Source of the DNA: DASPWW01 sp035637595
Lineage (GTDB): Bacteria > Actinomycetota > Thermoleophilia > Solirubrobacterales > 70-9
Reading direction: 5' to 3'
Assembly: GCA_035637595.1 (NCBI GenBank)
Contig: DASPWW010000013.1
Location: forward strand, 1-62,064
DNA length: 62,064 nucleotides
Shown here: one piece after another, positions 49,643 to 57,136 of the stretch
Position numbering within the stretch: position 1 is the first letter of the stretch
Layout of the letters: every line of letters begins with the position of its first letter
Notes under the pieces: model-generated
The model's database searches: none
Told to the model about the DNA's origin: nothing
What the model saw: only the letters and a program-made list of their open reading frames with translations
Position numbers and translations under genes: made by a program

Positions 49643-51142
49643 CTAGAGCTCGGCTAAGACCTCCTGGGCGGCGCGTTTTCCGGAGCGAACCGCCCCGTCC
49701 ATGTAGCCGGCCCAGTAGGTCGAGGTCTCGGTCCCGGCCCAGTGGATGCGCCCCACCGGCTCGCGGATCGCGGGCCCGTACGGCAGCAGTACGCCGGGCC
49801 CCATGATCCCCACAGGGCAGCCGCGCGTCCACTCCTCCTGGGCCCAGTGGGACTCGAAGTAGTCGATCGGGTTCGCCGCGTCGGCACCGAAGTAGTCGAC
49901 ATAGTTCTTGAGCACCGCGGCGCGCCGATCAGCGTCCGACATCGCCTCGAATGCGCGCGACTCGTCGCCGCCGATGAAACCGAAGATCACACCGGGGGAG
50001 CCCGAGGGCGGCGTATCGTCGAAGGTGGCGCTCACGGGCCCGTTCAGCGACACCGCCGTGCCGGTCAGCCCCGCGTCGCGCCAGAACGGGTGCGCGTACA
50101 CCGCCGTCGCCTTGATCAGGTTTCCCTGCGGGAAGCGCTGGGTGAGCTGATCGCGCGCCGCCGGAAGGCCGGGGCTGTACTCGATCCTCGCCGCGAGCGT
50201 CGGCGGCACAGCGACGATGATCTGCTTGGCCCGCACGTTGACGCGCTGGGAGTGGACGCGCACGCCGTCGTCACGCTGAACGATCCGCCGCACGGGCGAG
50301 CGGAGCATGACGTGGCGGCCGAGCCGCTCCGCAAGCTCGAACGCGATCCGCTGCGAGCCGCCGACGAAGCGGAACATCTGCGCCCCGTCGCGGGTGTTGA
50401 AGTTGCGCTCGAAGGTCCCCGGATTCTGCTCGTTGCCCGACGCGGCGATATAGAACAGCGTGTAGAGCAGCGACAGCTCGCTCGGCTCGGCGCCGAAGAT
50501 CGGCCGTGTCGCGGTCTGGACGATGCGGTAGAAGCGCTCGGTGAGGCTGTTGTCGCGAATCCATCGCTCGAGCGTCTGGCCGTCCCACTCGGCGGCGTTT
50601 GACGCGGTCCACGGGGCGTCGACCGGGACCTCCGTCGACATCTCGTCGAGGCGCGCCACGATGAGCGTGATCTCGGGGATCAGAAGCGGGTCAGGAGGCG
50701 CGGTCCCGAGCGGGCTCTGATCGCTGTAGGTGCTGCGCGAGCCGTCGGCGTAGTAGACGTTGTCGCCCTCGTCGTAGGTGAGGAAGGTGTCGATCCCGAA
50801 CTCCTGGGCGAGCGCGAGGATGTGGTCCTGGGTCGGTCCCGCGAAGGTGCCGCCGCGCTCCGAGACGTCCCCGCCGGGAATCGGCTGGTTGAGCACCCGA
50901 CCGCCGACGCGATCGCGCGCCTCGAGCACGATCACGGAATGGCCGGCGCGCAGCACCTCGCGCGCCGCCGTCAGGCCAGCGAGCCCGGCGCCGATGATCG
51001 CCACGTCCCTGTCGCGGCGCCTCCTGTGGCGGTGGCGGTGGGGCTTGGCCTCGGCGCCCGGCACGCCCGCGACGCTGGCGCCCGCCGCGGCGGCCGCGCC
51101 GCTTCCGATCAGCCGGCGTCGCGTGACCCGGTGGTCGTTCAC
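49643..51142 (-). CDS. Tat-exported flavin amine oxidase
   Basis: The 499-residue flavoprotein starts with a twin-arginine signal (RRRLIGSGAAAAAGASVAG) and a His/Arg-rich linker. The mature protein has VAIIGAGLAGLTAAREVLRAGHSVIVLEARDRVGGRV and the C-terminal AGTETSTYWAGYMDGAV motif of monoamine oxidases. It should oxidise amines or related substrates outside the cytoplasm, loaded with FAD before export. The substrate is not known. The start is GTG 51142. Confidence 0.92.
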   Translation of the reverse strand: MNDHRVTRRRLIGSGAAAAAGASVAGVPGAEAKPHRHRHRRRRDRDVAIIGAGLAGLTAAREVLRAGHSVIVLEARDRVGGRVLNQPIPGGDVSERGGTFAGPTQDHILALAQEFGIDTFLTYDEGDNVYYADGSRSTYSDQSPLGTAPPDPLLIPEITLIVARLDEMSTEVPVDAPWTASNAAEWDGQTLERWIRDNSLTERFYRIVQTATRPIFGAEPSELSLLYTLFYIAASGNEQNPGTFERNFNTRDGAQMFRFVGGSQRIAFELAERLGRHVMLRSPVRRIVQRDDGVRVHSQRVNVRAKQIIVAVPPTLAARIEYSPGLPAARDQLTQRFPQGNLIKATAVYAHPFWRDAGLTGTAVSLNGPVSATFDDTPPSGSPGVIFGFIGGDESRAFEAMSDADRRAAVLKNYVDYFGADAANPIDYFESHWAQEEWTRGCPVGIMGPGVLLPYGPAIREPVGRIHWAGTETSTYWAGYMDGAVRSGKRAAQEVLAEL

Positions 51143-51191
51143 GGCCCCACCCTACCCCGGTCGCGGGGTGGCGGCAAACGCTTGCCGGCGG

Positions 51192-51629
51192 CTACCTGAC
51201 CACGAGGTAGGTACCGGCAAGCAGTAGGGCGACCCCGGCGAGTCGATCGATCGACAGCGCCTGCTGTTCGAGACCGAGGATTCCGAGGCGGTCGATGACG
51301 ACCGAGGCGGTGAGCTGGCCGGTGACCGTCGCCGCTGCGACGGCGCCCGCCCCGATCGTGCTCACGGTGACCAGCACCGTGAAGACGTAGGCGACACCGA
51401 GGGCGCCGCCGAGCAGGTAGTACCAGTCGACGTCGAAGGTCGAGCCCAGGCCGCCCCCCTGCCCGCCGAGCCCGACGAGCACCGCGAGGATCAGGGTCCC
51501 GAACAGGAACGAGACGAACGCCGCCGCGATGTTTCCCGTCGCGCGCCCGAGTCCCGCGTTGATCGGGGCCTGGAGCGCAATCAGCCCGCCGACGATCACG
51601 GTGAGGATGACGGCGAGGCCCCGATCCAT
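51192..51629 (-). CDS. YdcZ (DUF606)-type DMT-superfamily membrane protein
   Basis: The 145-residue protein with about five hydrophobic helices opens LTVIVGGLIALQAPINAGLGRATGN, the typical start of YdcZ/DUF606 proteins. The real start is ATG 51629; an in-frame reading to 51824 runs over the divergent DUF559 gene. Small DMT members may work as dimers. The transported molecule is unknown. Confidence 0.85.
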   Translation of the reverse strand: MDRGLAVILTVIVGGLIALQAPINAGLGRATGNIAAAFVSFLFGTLILAVLVGLGGQGGGLGSTFDVDWYYLLGGALGVAYVFTVLVTVSTIGAGAVAAATVTGQLTASVVIDRLGILGLEQQALSIDRLAGVALLLAGTYLVVR

Positions 51630-51770
51630 GGGCGCCGATGCTCGCGCAGAAGCCGGACGCCACGCGCGGGCCAGCCGCCCGGGACCGACCGCCGCCGCGT
51701 GGCAAAAAGAGGGCTGGGTGGGGAAATCGAAAAGGGAGCTGAAGGGGGGCGCTCGGAGGGGAATGGCGCT

Positions 51771-51793
51771 TTTGTCAATGTATGGTTGACAAA
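51771..51793. promoter_or_regulatory. operator candidate: TTTGTCAA-N7-TTGACAAA over the start codon of the DUF559 gene
   Basis: Two perfect 8-bp arms, TTTGTCAA (51771-51778) and TTGACAAA (51786-51793), are separated by 7 nt, and the ATG at 51782 lies between them. The site is A+T-rich in a G+C-rich window. A winged-helix protein such as this gene's product could bind it and shut off its own expression. The preceding 60 nt are strongly purine-rich on the plus strand. Confidence 0.55.
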
Positions 51794-52648
51794 CGCGCCA
51801 CTGCGGTCGATGTGGCGATCGCACGACTTGCCTCTAGCCAGCACGGCGTCATCTCCGCGGCCCAGCTTCTGGTCCTAGGCCTCACCCGGCAGGCCACCGC
51901 GCAGAGGGTGAGAAGCGGCCGACTTCACCGCATCCACCGCGGCGTCTATGCCGTCGGCCACGCACGGCTCAGCAACGAAGGGCGATGGATGGCTGCAGTG
52001 CTGGCCGGCGGGGAGGGCGCCGTGCTCAGCCACCGCGCCGCGGCAGAGCTCTGGCGGCTGCTCACCCCGAGACGGGCGGAGACCGACGTCACCGTGCCTG
52101 GCCATGGCGGCCGACGCCAGCGCCCAGGCATCCGGCTTCACCGTTCCGCCACCCTCACCCAGCAGGAGACCACGCGGAGAAACGGCATCCCGGTCACGAG
52201 CCCGGCGAGGACCCTGGTGGACCTCCGAGTCTGCGCCACCCCCGACGAGCTCAGCCGTGCCCGCCGCCAGGCCGAGTTTTTCGGCTACCGCATCGAAGCC
52301 GCCGACCCGAAACCGATCGCCGTCGCACGCAACGAGCTCGAGCGCCGCTTCCTTCGCCTCTGCCAGCGCCACCACCTGCCCCGCCCCCTGGTCAATGCGC
52401 CGATGGGCGGCTATGAGGTCGACTTCCTGTGGCCTCAGGCGAAGCTCGTCGCCGAGACCGATGGCTACGACGCCCACTCGGGCCGCGCATCGTTCGAATA
52501 CGACCACCGCCGCGAGGCCAAGCTGGCCGCCGCGGGCTACGAGGTCCTGCGCTTCACCTGGCACCAGGTTCTGGACGAGCCCGCCGAGGTCGTTGCGGCG
52601 CTCCGCGCCCGCCTTATCCCTGCCCTACCCGCCTCACCCCGTGAATAG
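51782..52648 (+). CDS. AbiEi-type winged-helix / DUF559 nuclease-like fusion (copy 2)
   Basis: The 288-residue paralogue of the gene at 27281-28198 shares HGVIS.AQLL..GLTR and RLHRIHRGVY in the winged helix, GIPVTSPARTLVDL in the middle, and a C-terminal DUF559 domain with GGYEVDFLWPQAKLVAETDGYDAH. The catalytic-looking Glu-Asp-Glu set is preserved (ERRFLRL, YEVDFL, AETDG). The gene stands alone, divergent from a YdcZ-type transporter, with a palindrome over its start. A defence or regulatory function is possible; no toxin partner is adjacent. Confidence 0.82.
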   Translation: MVDKRATAVDVAIARLASSQHGVISAAQLLVLGLTRQATAQRVRSGRLHRIHRGVYAVGHARLSNEGRWMAAVLAGGEGAVLSHRAAAELWRLLTPRRAETDVTVPGHGGRRQRPGIRLHRSATLTQQETTRRNGIPVTSPARTLVDLRVCATPDELSRARRQAEFFGYRIEAADPKPIAVARNELERRFLRLCQRHHLPRPLVNAPMGGYEVDFLWPQAKLVAETDGYDAHSGRASFEYDHRREAKLAAAGYEVLRFTWHQVLDEPAEVVAALRARLIPALPASPRE

Positions 52649-52658
52649 AAGCGGCCGG

Positions 52659-52678
52659 GGTTCGGGTCGATCCGAACC
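52659..52678. terminator. hairpin between convergent DUF559 and polA genes
   Basis: GGTTCGG and CCGAACC arms (7 bp, 6-nt loop) lie 10 nt after the DUF559 stop and 12 nt from the polA stop. It may serve both directions. Confidence 0.5.
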
Positions 52679-52690
52679 GTCGGCACCGCC

Positions 52691-55366
52691 CTACTTCGCC
52701 GCCAGCCAGTCCTCCCCCACCCCGACGTCCACGGCGAGCGGCGGGTCGAGATCGAAGGCGGCGCACATCTCGCGTCGCACCAGCTCCGTGGCCGCATCCA
52801 TCTCGCCCTCCGGCCCCTCGAACAGCAGCTCGTCGTGGATCTGGAGCACGAGGCGCGTCTCGAGGCCCTCGTCGGCAAGCGCGCGGTGGCAGCGGATCAT
52901 CGCGAGCTTGATGATGTCCGCCGCGGTGCCCTGGATCACCGTGTTGACGGCGAGCCGCTCGCCGAGCAGCCGCGTCTGGCGCTGGCGGGCGCGCAGCTCG
53001 GGGATGCGGCGGCGGCGGCCCATCAGGGTCGTGACGTAGCCCTCCGCCCTGGCGCCCTCGATCGTTGCGTCGATGAAGCGCTTGACGGCGGGAAAGCGCT
53101 CGAAGTAGCGCTCGATGTAGGCGGCCGCCTCGTCCTGGTCGATCTGGAGCCGATCGGCGAGCCCGAACGCCGACAGCCCGTAGGCGATCCCGTAGTTGAC
53201 CATCTTCGCCTTGGAGCGCTCCGCCGGCCCGACCTCGTCGGGTGAGATCTCGAGCAGCTCGGCCGCGGTCGCCGCATGAACGTCCTGCTGCGAGGTGAAG
53301 ATCTCGCGCAGCACTGCCTCGTCGGCGACCTGGCCTAGGACGCGCAGCTCGACCTGGTTGTAGTCGGCCGATAGCAGCCGCGAGCCCGGCTCGGCGACGA
53401 ACGCCGCCCGCACTGGGCGCCCGATCTCGGAGCGGATCGGGATGTTCTGGAGGTTGGGGTTGATGCTCGAAAGCCGCCCCGTAGTCGTCGCCACCTGGTT
53501 GAAGGTGGTGTGGATGCGCCCCGTGACCGGGTCGATCAGCGCGGGGAGTGAGTCGAGGTAGGTGTTCTTGAGCTTGGTCAGCTCACGCCAGCGCTCGATC
53601 CGCGCGACGATCGGGTGCTCGTCGCGGATCTGGGCCAGCACGCGGGCGTCCGTCGAGTAGCCGGTCTTGCCTCGGCGCTTGCGGGTCAGCCCGAGCTCGT
53701 CGAACAGCACCGCCGAGAGCTGCTGGGGCGAGCCGATCGTGAACTCGCGGCCGGCGTCTTCGTGGATCTCGCCCTGAAGGCGATCGGCCTCGTCGGCCAT
53801 CTCGGCCGAGATCGCGCGCAGCCGCTCGCCGTCGACGCGGATCCCGGCGCGCTCCATCGCCGCCAGGACCTCTATCAGCGGCATCTCGACGTCGGTGAGC
53901 AGCGGCATCAGGCCCATCTCCTCGATCCGGGCCCGCTGGCGCGAGGCCAGCTCCCAGACGATCCGCGCCTGGGCCGCCGGGTCGGCCGGAGGCTCGCCCT
54001 CGGGGGCGTCGAGCGCGAGCTGGCCCCCCTCATCCGGGCGGGCCGCCGCGAGACCCTCGGTCGCTGCGAGGTCGGCGAGGTCATAGACACGGCGCGCGGG
54101 ATCGATCAGGTAGGCGGCGACCATCGTGTCGTGGTGGAGATCGAGCCCGTCGGGCTGGGAGGCGGCGAGCAACCCCGTGGGCCCGGCCCCGCCGAGCGAC
54201 TTGGTGTCGTGGGCGATCAGCGGCCTGTCGCGAAGCTCGCCGCAGAGCTTTGCGAGGTCGCGCGCCTCGCCGGCGACGAGGCTGGCCCCGTCCGACGCCG
54301 CCCAGCGCCCGTCGCTCGCGGCGAGCGCGATCGGGCCGGGCGCGAGCTCGGCGATCGTGCCCTCGCCGACCTCGACCTCGATCTCCTCGGCAACGGCCCC
54401 GACCGGGACCGAGCCGGGCAATTCGTCCTCGAGGCGCTGGATCACGACGCGCAGCTCGAACTCGCGCGCCACGTCGCGCAACCGGCTGCGGTCGAAGTCC
54501 ATCCGCATCAGCGCGTCGAGGTCAAGTCCCGTCTCGATGTCGTCCTGGAGCGTCGCGAGCTGCTTCGAGATCCGCGCCTCGTCGGCGTGCTCGGTGAGGT
54601 TCTGCTTGCGCTTCGCGCCCGAGATCGAGTCGACGTTTTCGAGCACCGCCTCGAGCGAGCCGTATTCCTGGAGCAGCTGCATCGCGGTCTTGTCGCCGAT
54701 CCCGGGGACGCCCGGGATGTTGTCGGAGGTGTCGCCCTTGAGCCCGATCAGGTCCGCGACCAGCTCGGGCGGCACCCCGTAGCGCTCGACGACGCCCTCG
54801 CGATCGTAGACCCGCGTGTCGGTGATTCCGCGCGAGGTCGTCATCACCCGGATGCCGTCATCGACGAGCTGGTAGACGTCGCGGTCGCCCGAGACGATCA
54901 TCACGGGGATGCCCTGCTCCTGCGCGCGGCGGGCCAGCGCCGCGATCACGTCGTCGGCCTCGTAGCCCTCGACGCGCACGTTGGTGAACCCGAAGGCCTC
55001 GGCGAGCGGGGCGATGTGGGGCCACTGCTCCTGGAGCAGGTCCGGGCGCGGCTTGCGCTGCTCCTTGTAGGGCTCGTAGGTGACCTCGCGGCCCGACCAG
55101 CCCGCGTCCCAGACGACGACCACGGCCTTCGGCTGGTGCTCGACGAGGATCTTGACCATCATCGAGGCGAAGCCGTAGATCGCGTTGGTCGGCCGGCCGT
55201 CGGACGTCGCGATGTCCTCGGGCAGCGCGAAGAACGCCCTGTAGGCAAGGCTGTTTCCGTCGATCAAAAACAGCTCGGAGCCGGGCGCGGTTGCGTCCTG
55301 GGGCGCCTTGCCGCTGGCCTTGGATCGGGGCTTCGTGGTGCTCTTATCTGGTTTCGTGGCGGGCAC
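52691..55366 (-). CDS. polA: DNA polymerase I (5'-nuclease active, 3'-5' exonuclease degenerate)
   Basis: The 891-residue protein has an N-terminal 5' nuclease (GNSLAYRAFFALPE, VSGDRDVYQLV, LKGDTSDNIPGVPGIG), a middle exonuclease-like region, and a polymerase domain. The 3'-5' exonuclease DxE motif is replaced by a stretch around ALAASDGRWAASDG, so proofreading should be absent. Polymerase motifs A (SADYNQVELR), B (KMVNYGIAYGLSAFG) and C (IHDEL) are intact. Motif B has Tyr at the Klenow Phe762 position, as in mycobacteria, where it allows dideoxynucleotide use. The GTG start follows TATGAT by 6 nt, suggesting a leaderless mRNA. Confidence 0.96.
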   Translation of the reverse strand: MPATKPDKSTTKPRSKASGKAPQDATAPGSELFLIDGNSLAYRAFFALPEDIATSDGRPTNAIYGFASMMVKILVEHQPKAVVVVWDAGWSGREVTYEPYKEQRKPRPDLLQEQWPHIAPLAEAFGFTNVRVEGYEADDVIAALARRAQEQGIPVMIVSGDRDVYQLVDDGIRVMTTSRGITDTRVYDREGVVERYGVPPELVADLIGLKGDTSDNIPGVPGIGDKTAMQLLQEYGSLEAVLENVDSISGAKRKQNLTEHADEARISKQLATLQDDIETGLDLDALMRMDFDRSRLRDVAREFELRVVIQRLEDELPGSVPVGAVAEEIEVEVGEGTIAELAPGPIALAASDGRWAASDGASLVAGEARDLAKLCGELRDRPLIAHDTKSLGGAGPTGLLAASQPDGLDLHHDTMVAAYLIDPARRVYDLADLAATEGLAAARPDEGGQLALDAPEGEPPADPAAQARIVWELASRQRARIEEMGLMPLLTDVEMPLIEVLAAMERAGIRVDGERLRAISAEMADEADRLQGEIHEDAGREFTIGSPQQLSAVLFDELGLTRKRRGKTGYSTDARVLAQIRDEHPIVARIERWRELTKLKNTYLDSLPALIDPVTGRIHTTFNQVATTTGRLSSINPNLQNIPIRSEIGRPVRAAFVAEPGSRLLSADYNQVELRVLGQVADEAVLREIFTSQQDVHAATAAELLEISPDEVGPAERSKAKMVNYGIAYGLSAFGLADRLQIDQDEAAAYIERYFERFPAVKRFIDATIEGARAEGYVTTLMGRRRRIPELRARQRQTRLLGERLAVNTVIQGTAADIIKLAMIRCHRALADEGLETRLVLQIHDELLFEGPEGEMDAATELVRREMCAAFDLDPPLAVDVGVGEDWLAAK

Positions 55367-55372
55367 CGATCC

Positions 55373-55378
55373 ATCATA
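55373..55378 (-). promoter_or_regulatory. -10 element of polA (leaderless promoter)
   Basis: TATGAT on the minus strand ends 6 nt before GTG 55366, so transcription would begin at or next to the start codon. No good -35 is seen. Confidence 0.5.
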
Positions 55379-55412
55379 GGCAGGCGCCCAGCGACCACGA
55401 CGACGCCGGGAG

Positions 55413-55607
55413 TCAGCGACCTGGAGGCGGCGGAACGCCGAGGTCGCGGCAAATCGCCCTACCTGTCGGCATCGGCAACTCCCGATGTCGAGGGATGACG
55501 GAGGTTCGGCCCGTCGGAGGGTTGATCCAGAGCGCGTGGCGCCGACCTTCGCGGATCGGAGCGCAGCCGTGCAACCGAAGATGGCGCTCCAGTGCCCGCC
55601 GCTTCAA
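55413..55607 (-). CDS. hicA: HicA-family mRNA interferase toxin
   Basis: The 64-residue double-stranded-RNA-binding-fold toxin starts MKRRALERHLRLHGC. It has the catalytic His24 in EGRRHALW, followed by SVIPRHRE and ICRDLGVPP, all typical of HicA. The TTG start overlaps the hicB stop (TTGA), so antitoxin is made first. The pair lies between polA and a degraded surface-protein gene. Confidence 0.88.
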   Translation of the reverse strand: MKRRALERHLRLHGCAPIREGRRHALWINPPTGRTSVIPRHRELPMPTGRAICRDLGVPPPPGR

Positions 55608-55837
55608 TCCACGACGATCTCGAGCTCCTCGGTCACCGCGTGCGGCAACGGCGGACCCGTGTCGCCACGCTGAAGCTCGTGCTCCAGCATCAACAGCACG
55701 GCATCCTTGACCATGTCGCGTGCCTCGTCGATGCTCCGGCCACAGGTGTTGATCCCGGGAACCTCGAGCACGCGGGCTGCGATCCAGCCTTCCTCGGCCG
55801 GCTCGTACACAGCGGTAAGCGTGAGTCGCTCGGTCAC
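55604..55837 (-). CDS. hicB: HicB-family antitoxin
   Basis: The 77-residue product from GTG 55837 (or GTG 55846) has the HicB partial RNase-H-like fold: LTAVYEPAEEGWIAARVLEVPGINTCGRSIDEARDMVKDAV. It lacks a C-terminal DNA-binding domain, so it is the short type. It neutralises HicA and may bind the promoter with it. Upstream codons to 55897 look non-coding. Confidence 0.85.
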   Translation of the reverse strand: MTERLTLTAVYEPAEEGWIAARVLEVPGINTCGRSIDEARDMVKDAVLLMLEHELQRGDTGPPLPHAVTEELEIVVD

Positions 55838-55904
55838 TGACGACACGATAGTCCTCGCACCGTGAAGCCCGCCGCGGCTCGGCGCGCCCCGTGGCAAGCG
55901 CCGG

Positions 55905-56998
55905 CTACCTCTTCTTCTTTTTCCTCTTCTTGACCTGGATGTCGGCCGAGTCGGTGGCCTGCTGGCCGTCTGAGGAGGAGACCGTCAGCTCGGCGGTGTA
56001 GGTGCCCGGCTTGGCCGCCTTGCCGTTCGCCTTGCCGTCCCAGGAGATGTGGTTCTCGCCCGCGGCGGCCGAGCCCGTGACCTGGGCGACCTGCTCGCCG
56101 TTTCGCTTCACCTTCAGCGTCGCCTGGCCGGCTACGGTCGACAGGTAGGTGAGGCTGACCGGCTTTCCGGAGATGAACTTCTGGCCCTGGTCCGCCGCGA
56201 TCGCGATCAGCAGCTCGAGCGCCGGGGCGCCCGGGGGTCCCTGTGGACCCTCTGAACCGGTGGCCGATTGGACGCCGACCACGACTGTCGCGACGTCGGA
56301 CTGCTTGCCGTCGGAAGTCGCGCGGATCTCGAACAGGTCCACCCCGGAGAACCCTCCGTTGGGGGTGTAGGACACCGTCTTCGCCCCCTGGTTTATCGCC
56401 CCGAGCGTGCCGTTGGCGGGGCCCTTGACGACCTCGATCGTGAGCGGGTCGCCGTTCGGGTCCCCGAGCAGTCGAGGGCCAGCGTCTGCGTCGCGCCCGG
56501 CGCGCCGGTGCTCGCTGCGTCGTGGCAGGCCGGAGGCACCTCGCGCGCGAAGCGCACGATCGCGTCGTCGAGGAAGGAGGCGGCGTAGACGCTCGCGCCG
56601 TCGGGGCTCACCGCGACGCCGAAGGCGCCGTCGAGGCCCTGGGCCGTCGTCGCGCAGCCCGCCGCGTCGCCTGTGTCGGCGATGCAGCCCGCGGGGGTCA
56701 GCGCGCCGCCCGGGGCGCGGTCGAAGCGCACGATCGCGTCGTCGATGGCGGAGACGGCCTAGACGCTCCCGCCGTCGGGGCTCACCGCGACGCCTGCGGC
56801 GTCGTTGAGGCCCTGGGCCGTCGCCCCGCAGCCCGCCGCGTCTCCGACGTCGGCGATGCAGCCCTTCGGGGTCAGGGCGTGAAGCGCCACGGCACCGGCG
56901 GTCGCCACGAAAGGACGAGCAGCGCACCGGCGACCGGCACGGCCCAAGCGAGCCGAACGCCCCTCTCCCCTCTCCGAGATCGCACCCCCACTGGACAC
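55905..56998 (-). pseudogene. degraded secreted propeller/Ig-like surface protein
   Basis: The N-terminal signal-like helix (VRLAWAVPVAGALLVLS) is in one frame, while the following propeller repeats are in another, so one frameshift lies near 56900-56960. The repeats have 58-codon units of the type GCIADTGDAAGC...GLDGA.GVAVSPDGASVY. The first is broken by TAG at 56759-56761, where the sister repeat has TAC. A second frameshift lies at the C-run 56462-56465. After it an Ig/cadherin-like domain, a GPQGPPGAP segment, another Ig-like domain and a Lys/Arg-rich tail are readable to 55905. Only about 1.5 blades remain. Confidence 0.75.
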
Positions 56999-57074
56999 GT
57001 GAATCAGGTTCTCGGCGGATGTCAACGGCGGCCCAGGGCCCTCGACCCGCGCGTGGCGCCCGCAGGCACGACTC

Positions 57075-57080
57075 TATGAT
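57075..57080 (+). promoter_or_regulatory. -10 of the malic enzyme gene
   Basis: TATGAT on the plus strand, 56 nt before the ATG at 57137. The hairpin at 57085-57114 would begin close to the transcription start. No clear -35. Confidence 0.45.
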
Positions 57081-57084
57081 CTTT

Positions 57085-57114
57085 CGACGCGGCCGCGGCA
57101 GCGCGGCCGCGTCG
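57085..57114 (+). promoter_or_regulatory. 12-bp hairpin in the malic enzyme leader
   Basis: CGACGCGGCCGC and GCGGCCGCGTCG pair perfectly around a 6-nt loop GGCAGC, located right after the predicted transcription start and 22 nt before the ATG. It may be an operator or mRNA structure. Confidence 0.5.
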
Positions 57115-57136
57115 CGCAGAAGCGCTGCATCCATTC

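Noticed and set aside
56600..56900. Tandem 174-nt repeats as a possible CRISPR or minisatellite
   Set aside because: The unit equals 58 codons of a propeller blade with coding-type substitutions, and there are fewer than two units; no short repeats with spacers.
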